NCBI RefSeq assembly: GCF_026262505.1
Contig: NC_067207.1
Location: forward strand, 15,530,082-15,594,081
DNA length: 64,000 nt
Direction of reading: 5' to 3'
Source of the DNA: Trichomonas vaginalis G3
Taxonomy: Eukaryota > Parabasalia > Trichomonadida > Trichomonadidae
Each line of letters begins with the position of its first letter. Position 1 is the first letter of the stretch. Of this stretch, positions 58,383 through 64,000 are shown in pieces. The position numbers and the translations under genes were made by a program. Under the pieces are notes generated by a model. That model was not told the origin of the DNA, did not search any database, and saw only the letters and a program-made list of their open reading frames with translations.

Positions 58383-58874
58383 CTATAAATCGTTTGGAAT
58401 TAAGACCAAAGATAATGGATGCGAGGATGATGATGAATCATCATCTGGTTTAAGCTTGTCTAATGCGGTATCACCAGCCGATGATTCTTCTTCATCAGCA
58501 TAGAAGTATTCGAAGTCTTGGGAAATTACAATTTGCCTGTTAAAGGGTAAGAAATCCTCTTTCGTGATTGTAAATACATCTAGAGATTCTGTTTTATAAA
58601 TCGTTCTAAGATCCATTGAAGTTATTTCATCTGAGTTGGCATCTTCGTATTCAGGCTCTTTTTTCTGGCATAATTTACTCCAATACCCCTTTGGTACTAG
58701 GAAAAACAGAACTGATGCAACTATACTAGTTATAACGATAATGATAATAATTATTGAACCAGAAATAATAACTGCTTGCTGATTTGCTGATGGTGATGGA
58801 GATGGCGGTGGTCTGATCCTTGGTGGAGGTCTGCATTTTGTAAAAAATATATAAAAAAAGAAGAGGAAAATCAT
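58383..58874 (-). CDS. Small single-pass membrane protein with acidic cytosolic tail (surface-protein C-terminus)
   Basis: 163 aa. A hydrophobic start (MIFLFFFYIFF), then a Pro-rich stretch (CRPPPRIRPPPSPSPS), an Ile-rich transmembrane helix (about 36-62), a KKEPEYEDANSDE juxtamembrane segment and an acidic Ser-rich tail. A Pro-rich neck plus one transmembrane helix plus acidic tail is how many trichomonad surface proteins (BspA-like and Gly-rich types) end, so this may be the detached 3' end of one. The leader has CGTCAGTTTTTTTT, an Inr-like site, which would allow expression. No ectodomain is present upstream. Confidence 0.6.
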   Translation of the reverse strand: MIFLFFFYIFFTKCRPPPRIRPPPSPSPSANQQAVIISGSIIIIIIVITSIVASVLFFLVPKGYWSKLCQKKEPEYEDANSDEITSMDLRTIYKTESLDVFTITKEDFLPFNRQIVISQDFEYFYADEEESSAGDTALDKLKPDDDSSSSSHPLSLVLIPNDL

Positions 58875-59440
58875 GATTTTAATTAAAAAAAACTGACGAA
58901 AATTTTTTTATTATTTATGAAAAAAAAATCATTGGATTGAGGAGGAACCATATAAAAAAAGTGTGTTTTTAGCATGATTTCATGATATAGTTTTGTTTGT
59001 TTCGAATAACTCTTATTAGAGGAAACCAATATTCAAAAAAAATCATTTTGATATTTATTTGAGTTTCTTTTGTTTTCCTATGAATATGTCATAAATAATG
59101 TTTAAAAATTAAATTATCTTAGCAATTTTATGACAAAAAAAAATTAAATAAATAAAAAGTTTGTTATTACCCATCTAAATTTTCTAATTGTAAAATTTTG
59201 AATATTTTTCGGAAATTGAGGGTGTTAATTTGAAAAGTGGCTTTCAATTGATTTTTTAATTCAAAATATAATTTTGTAGATATATTAATTATGTATAGTA
59301 TAATATAATATTATTAGTTTAACAAATTCAATCAATTCAAAATCCATCCTTCTGAATTCTGATACAGATCCATAAAAATATAAAAAATTAAAATAAAGCT
59401 AAATTCTCGCTTTGAAAAAGATTTTTAAAGATACTAAATA
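58875..59440. other. Intergenic, strongly A/T-rich
   Basis: Besides the Inr-like leader of the minus gene near 58890 nothing is recognised. Confidence 0.45.
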
Positions 59441-60488
59441 TTAAGGGTGCACCCGTATGTATGTTTATTTGAGAGGAGGAGGATTACCCTCTCAATTTTG
59501 AGGGATTCGTTAGTTTATTTTCTCGATGAATATGCAATAAAATTTGATTTTTACCTTATCAATATACTTCATATAATATACACATGTTCATGTAAAAACT
59601 TTTTCCAAAATCCTCAGGAATTAAGGGATTTTTGAATTTTAAGAATTTTTTTCGAATTTTTTCGAAAAAAAAATATTTTCAGAACAGCCTTAACGGCTAA
59701 GATTTAGGAACAATGTTAAGTATCAAAAAGAAAGGAGGTCTGATATAGACAACATATATCGTTGAAGGTTGAAAAAATCTCTAATATTTGAGCCCAAAAT
59801 TTCAAATTTTAATTTTTTGAAAAAAGAGGCCACCCGTATGTACGTTTATTTGAGAGGAGGAGGATTATATTTTTGAAAGGGTGAAACATTATGAATATGT
59901 TAATTATATAATAATATGTATTATTATAAAAAAGAAAAAATAAAGCACGTTAAAATTTTTCTTTCTTGATTTTTTACAAAATCTACTTAGAATTATGCAA
60001 AATATGACTAAATAATTATAAATTTCAAGTTAAATTTTAATTTTGATAAATAATTTAAATTTCAAAATATCAAGTTCAGTTCGACTATGTATGTAGTAAT
60101 TCCTCAATAAAGTGCCAAAACCCTATTAAAATATATGAACATTTTCAACATTTTAATGTTTTTATTTAAAAATTTGATGGAATATGAGCTTCAAACAATT
60201 ATTATGTAAATAAAAATAATTAAATATATGTATTTATTCGTATTACAACCGTAGTAAGTCGATTCTTCCTTTCTTCTACTGAGATTTGAATTTGATTTCG
60301 AATTGTAAAGAGATTCAAAGGGAAAATACTAGCGGATAAAAACTACCTCCATGAAAGGGTCATAATGGAGTCAAGTTGTATTTTTTGATATTTTTTGCTT
60401 TTCGAGCCTAAATAGGTAGCCAAGATAATGCCTAAAAATAAGGTTCTAAATTCTGAAGTTTACATGATCCTCTCGTGTGCACCCTTAA
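59441..60488. mobile_element. 1048-bp TTAA-flanked element, intact copy
   Basis: TTAA at 59441-59444 and 60485-60488; inverted ends GGGTGCAC / GTGCACCC. It is the reverse complement of 35849-38502 without its insertion. The subterminal sequence TTTATTTGAGAGGAGGAGGA occurs twice (about 59463 and 59846), at the end and internally. A plus frame at 59447-59635 is not a gene. Non-autonomous; no matching transposase is in the window. Confidence 0.88.
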
Positions 60489-60946
60489 TTACCATTAAAT
60501 AAAAATTTATCAATTACTGAGATCTATTCATGTTCATTCACGGTGACACCCCTCATATTTTACATAGATTAATATGAGGATACAGTTATATAGAAAATAT
60601 CTTGCTAAGCCTTTCAGATGGCGATATATAAGGACTATAACCATCACACTTATAAGGAAACATTTCAAGATTGAGAAAGTGTGTCCATGCAGCCTTAAAT
60701 GATCTTTAAAACTATGCATAGTTATCTTTACCTTCAAGGTGGTAACATGTACAATATTTGAGATGATTATTTTTCGATATGAAAATGAAATTGTAATACA
60801 TAATATGGAATCAGGCAAAAAATTACTAATAAGTGATGAAGAATATTGGTACATGTTATGAAATTAGAAAAATTTAGGTAAATAAAGAAAAAAAAAAGAA
60901 ATATATAAATCAAAACAAAATATTTAACAAAAATACAACAAATACA
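60489..60946. other. Intergenic, A/T-rich
   Basis: A 106-codon minus frame (60534-60854) has no domain or leader signal. CATGCAGCCTTAA near 60685 faintly resembles the TTAA-element ends. No supported gene. Confidence 0.45.
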
Positions 60947-61852
60947 TTATTCTGTAGTATATTTGGAAAAGTGTTCAATATAATTAATGAGGTAATGATC
61001 AATTATTGAGTGGGGATCTTGAGGAACGCGATTTATTTGTTTATTTTGATCTACAATGGTTTCTGTAATATTATTAGTATTACTCATACCTATCCAATAG
61101 CATTTGCCCCCTGGAACTGTAGATAAGCGGAATACTTTTTTATTTGTAAGTTTATCGTAGATATCTGATGTCTGTTCTGTTAGCAAACTCATAAAATGTG
61201 GTTTGAGATTGATTTTTGTGCCATCATCGAATTTGTTAAGCAGCTGAGCAAAAGTATTATTAATTTGGTCTTTTGTAAGGCCAGAAACAGTACCATAAGT
61301 TGACCTTATGTAATCAGAATGAATGTTAATACTATTAGTGCTAACGTAATCGTGTGCGTTGATTATTGTTGCAGAATAGTTTTTAATCAATAAAGAACCT
61401 TCATAATCAATTGACGGAACTGGTCCAAATCCTACTGAGTATACATTATTGATAGAATGATTATAGTAGTGAATAATTAAATTCAAAATATGGGCAACAG
61501 AAGCTCCATATGAATGCCCGGTGATGTATATCTCTGAGTATTTCTGATTGAGATAATATCCGATCTTATTAAATGTGTTTATCGATGCGCGATAGTAACC
61601 TGCTGGAAAAGTACCGTATTGAGTCCTTAATTCTGCACTATCAACAAGTGTATCTAAGTCATATTGTGAAGCTGATCCGCGAATTGCAATAACAAGTCTA
61701 GATCCTTCGGAATTGATACTAAATTTGGGATAATACTTTGCATTATGTGTAAAATTAAATAAAAGAGTCGAATTTTTAATGGTTAATTTTGGATTATACT
61801 CTCTCGTAGAATAATCCAGCATTCGTTTCATTGTAAGTAGAGAAATATTCAT
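60947..61852 (-). CDS. Class 3 lipase (alpha/beta hydrolase)
   Basis: 301 aa from ATG 61850-61852 (MNISLLTMKRMLDYS). The open frame continues 45 bases upstream without ATG. The nucleophile elbow GHSYGAS contains the catalytic Ser. SRLVIAIRGS is the family's oxyanion-strand region, and acid and His candidates follow (NAHDYVS, and a C-terminal DHYLI). Class 3 lipases hydrolyse triacylglycerols or phospholipids. No clear signal peptide is present; cytosolic or non-classically exported. Many Asn-X-Ser/Thr sites are present. Intact. Confidence 0.9.
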   Translation of the reverse strand: MNISLLTMKRMLDYSTREYNPKLTIKNSTLLFNFTHNAKYYPKFSINSEGSRLVIAIRGSASQYDLDTLVDSAELRTQYGTFPAGYYRASINTFNKIGYYLNQKYSEIYITGHSYGASVAHILNLIIHYYNHSINNVYSVGFGPVPSIDYEGSLLIKNYSATIINAHDYVSTNSINIHSDYIRSTYGTVSGLTKDQINNTFAQLLNKFDDGTKINLKPHFMSLLTEQTSDIYDKLTNKKVFRLSTVPGGKCYWIGMSNTNNITETIVDQNKQINRVPQDPHSIIDHYLINYIEHFSKYTTE

Positions 61853-62190
61853 TTTTGGATGGAAAAAAAAAATAATCGTTCCAAACAACTCTTTCAATGG
61901 AAATATATTAAAATTGGGTTTTCCTATTTATGCTTAACTCAGAACTATGAAAACCAAATTGATTCAATCGGATAATGTCACTTTTTTCAAATGATGAGAT
62001 AAAAGAATAGTCATTTCTCAGTCAAAATAATAAGCAATTCATGGCCCACATGAGAATCAAATAAACCAAATCATATAACACCACATATACCTGAATATAA
62101 TCAGTTGTTGCTTATCTCTTACCCTTTATTTCAATAGTTTTTTTTACATCGTTTTTGATTTGATAGAGAAAAAAAAATTTTATTTGCAGG
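61853..62190. other. Intergenic between divergent genes
   Basis: Nothing beyond A/T-rich leaders. Confidence 0.4.
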
Positions 62191-63309
62191 ATGATAAATT
62201 TATCTCTTTTTGTTCATTTCATCCCGCATTTTCTTTTACTTTTGATTTCATGGAAGATGACACTTGGCCCTGGAGTCCTTTTCTTTCATAAACTCAAATG
62301 TTTCAGCTTATTAAAGACACCCATATTTAACGCTGAAGATTTACATGATTCAACGCAAAGCAACAACGATAAAGCATCAAATTCTTTTACTCTCAACGCA
62401 TTTCAACTTGTTAAAATCCCATTAGTTCAAGATTTCTTTTTCTTACTCGGATTACCAGGTTTATATTTCTTCTTATACGCGATTTATCATATCTATAAGT
62501 ATGAGTTTATGGAACCTGATATATCTTTGTTCTATTTAACAATACTCTTGTTAATTATTCCTTGTTTCAAATTATTGAAGATGGAAAGAGAATATTTATC
62601 ATACTATCCTATATTCTATGTCCTAATGGCATTTAATTTTACGGCATTTTTGTATTTTACTCGTTTTCTTGATTTTGGTAACCTTACAAAACGAGATTAC
62701 ATAGAATTAGCAATTATTTCATTCCTTGAATCAGTTTTCTTTTCACCTGCTGGCATTATTCCGGGAAGAAATTACTATAATTACGTTCATCCTGATCTTG
62801 ATCTCGTAAACTATTCAGGGTTCCGTTCAATATTGCTCACACTTTATTCCAAGTTCAGTATGTCACTTATTTATGTTTGGCATTATATGAATTTAGTTGA
62901 TTTGATTGCTTTCTTTATTATTGCCTTAGCAAAGGATTTCCATACTGCAGTTAATTTCATCATTATATCAACAACAGTATTCTGCCTTCTAAACTTCGTT
63001 GTTACAAAGAAAATGATACAATTCCAACTAATTACTCTTCTTCTCCCTTTCTTCAGGGTTTCGAAGACCAAAGAAGCTCCAAAGCTCAAGGCACTTATAA
63101 GATCCCTAGGACCACATACTTTTGGCATGTGTGTACTTCCAATTGCACAAATTCTTCTTTTGATGTACATTGTTCAATGTTATATTACTAAGAAAGATGC
63201 TACGTTCTTCCTCGCTATACTATTAAATGGTATTTGCATTCAAGCATCTCAAACTTTGATTTCTCTGAAATTAACAATTGGAAATCCATTTGGATTATCA
63301 CTATTCTAA
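62191..63309 (+). CDS. Polytopic membrane protein of unknown function
   Basis: 372 aa, intact. About nine hydrophobic helices (for example LSLFVHFIPHFLLLLISW at the start, YLTILLLIIPCFKLL, IAFFIIALAKDFHTAVNF, ILLLMYIVQCYI near the end). Conserved-looking polar bits: GPGVLFFHKLKCF in the first loop, FSPAGIIPGRNYYNYVHPDL centrally and a C-terminal GNPFGLSLF. I recognise no family. Location and function unknown. Confidence 0.7.
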   Translation: MINLSLFVHFIPHFLLLLISWKMTLGPGVLFFHKLKCFSLLKTPIFNAEDLHDSTQSNNDKASNSFTLNAFQLVKIPLVQDFFFLLGLPGLYFFLYAIYHIYKYEFMEPDISLFYLTILLLIIPCFKLLKMEREYLSYYPIFYVLMAFNFTAFLYFTRFLDFGNLTKRDYIELAIISFLESVFFSPAGIIPGRNYYNYVHPDLDLVNYSGFRSILLTLYSKFSMSLIYVWHYMNLVDLIAFFIIALAKDFHTAVNFIIISTTVFCLLNFVVTKKMIQFQLITLLLPFFRVSKTKEAPKLKALIRSLGPHTFGMCVLPIAQILLLMYIVQCYITKKDATFFLAILLNGICIQASQTLISLKLTIGNPFGLSLF

Positions 63310-63454
63310 TCATAAATTTTTTGTTTTGAACATAAAATCTCTAAGCACATTTTCAATTTTTTTTTTGAAAATTTTTGGTTCATTTAAAAATGGCAAGAAG
63401 AAAGTGTAATAAATTTTTGCAAAGTTTCCTTTCAAAAAATTGATAGAATTGTAA
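63310..63454. other. Short intergenic
   Basis: A/T-rich; ends at an in-frame TAA before the Gly-rich reading frame. Confidence 0.4.
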
Positions 63455-64000
63455 ATCGTAAATTTTTTTTTTCAATGGATCGAAATTTCAACTATAAATA
63501 AGTTTTATTATACAGGCTATATTCAAAACGCCACATTTTCATCAGGAATATATATATTAAAAGTATGGGGTTCTCAAGGTGGAGTTATTGGTGATATAAC
63601 TTCTGGCCTTGGAGCTTATACAGAAGGTATTATCAAATTACGTCAAGATACAAAACTTAACATTTATGTAGGTCAACAAGGTGAATGCAAGAATTACCCA
63701 ATAACAAGTATTTTTTATAATGGTGGTGGAAATTCGAATGGTGAAAACAATGAAAAATCCTGCACAGGAGGCGGTGCTACGTTCATAACTTTTGATGGCA
63801 ATGTTAGAGACATCATAATTATTTCAGGCGCCGGAGGAGGTGCTAAAAAGCATATGAAAGGTGGTTACGGAGGGAAAATTGCTGGAAATGGTGAAGGTAG
63901 CGATGGTTATTTTGGTATGGGTGCTACTATTTCCTCTCCAGGCCGTGGAGGGAAGTATCCTGGTAACCAAAACCCATATTATCCTAGTTGTGATGCCGAG
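63455..64000 (+). pseudogene. Gly-rich surface-protein domain, 5'-truncated, continues beyond the window
   Basis: One open frame (182 codons to the window end) with no ATG before residue ~130. From about 63510 it reads as a Gly-rich extracellular domain: TFSSGIYILKVWGSQGG, LNIYVGQQGE, CTGGGATFITFDGNVRDIII, SGAGGG and GRGGKYPGNQ. This pattern (Gly_rich, as in ALK-like receptors) heads many large T. vaginalis surface proteins. The usual N-terminus and signal peptide are absent and no trichomonad splice site (ACTAACACACAG) is visible, so it is probably a 5'-truncated pseudogene. The alternative is an unusual start. Confidence 0.7.

Noticed and set aside
59447-59635. Plus frame starting in the TTAA element
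   Set aside because: It begins inside the terminal repeat and has no protein-like character; the same DNA in the other copy is interrupted.
63460-63515. Intron 3' splice site upstream of the Gly-rich domain (TTATTATACAGG)
   Set aside because: It does not match the conserved trichomonad branch/3' signal ACTAACACACAG and no upstream exon is seen.

Overview
The window looks like a repeat-rich, A+T-rich parabasalid protist genome, most probably Trichomonas vaginalis or a close relative. The signs are intron-poor genes with very short leaders and TCA-type initiator (Inr) sequences just before many ATGs, a 33-residue ankyrin array of the 'ISVGANKEAKN' type, a Gly-rich surface-protein fragment, a cathepsin L-like protease, and heavy loading with mobile DNA. 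The species call is inference. The domain calls are from motifs I can see.

Layout. (1) 1-8540: left-truncated, decayed copy (copy A) of a polinton-like virus (PLV), genes mostly on the minus strand: SF3 helicase, putative minor capsid/penton, hypothetical, double-jelly-roll-type major capsid, then a large coiled-coil/low-complexity region. It ends in a palindromically arranged array of 25-bp and 86-bp repeats. (2) 8895-14343: host genes for a TM9/EMP70 nonaspanin, an NCoR-like SANT protein and a 5'-truncated equilibrative nucleoside transporter. (3) about 14344-33830: second PLV copy (copy B), much better preserved. It has a Dam-type adenine methyltransferase, a short amphipathic protein, a virion-like protein, a phage-type collar fibre, a packaging-ATPase fragment, an SSB-like protein, the SF3 helicase, a penton candidate, the major capsid and a very long coiled-coil protein. 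It is invaded by a hairpin-filled MITE, a 1.9-kb insert, and an rve (DD34E) transposase element followed by 125-bp tandem repeats and a chain of hairpins. (4) 33830-38737: non-coding DNA with a 1048-bp TTAA-flanked element split by a 1597-bp element that made a 9-bp target duplication. (5) 38738-64000: host genes: R2R3 MYB, a 2173-aa helical-repeat protein (possibly Furry-like), SAM+C2HC protein, ankyrin protein, thioredoxin-like/coiled-coil protein, cysteine protease, SLX1, DHHC acyltransferase, a membrane-tail protein, class-3 lipase, a polytopic membrane protein and the start of a Gly-rich fragment. A second 1048-bp TTAA element lies at 59441-60488 in inverted orientation.

How the parts work together. 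The PLV genes form an autonomous virus-like set: replication (SF3 helicase, SSB-like), virion (major capsid, penton candidate, fibre, ATPase, amphipathic peptide, long structural protein) and DNA modification (Dam-type MTase). Most are preceded within about 25 bp by one promoter-like element (a TATTTTTATC-type T-run/ATC core, then a TAGAA/TAGTAAA-like stretch, then ATG), which differs from the host Inr. I regard this candidate regulon, the mosaic swap between copies A and B at the capsid start codon, and the recurrent hairpin chains as the most interesting material. No tRNA, rRNA or CRISPR array was seen.
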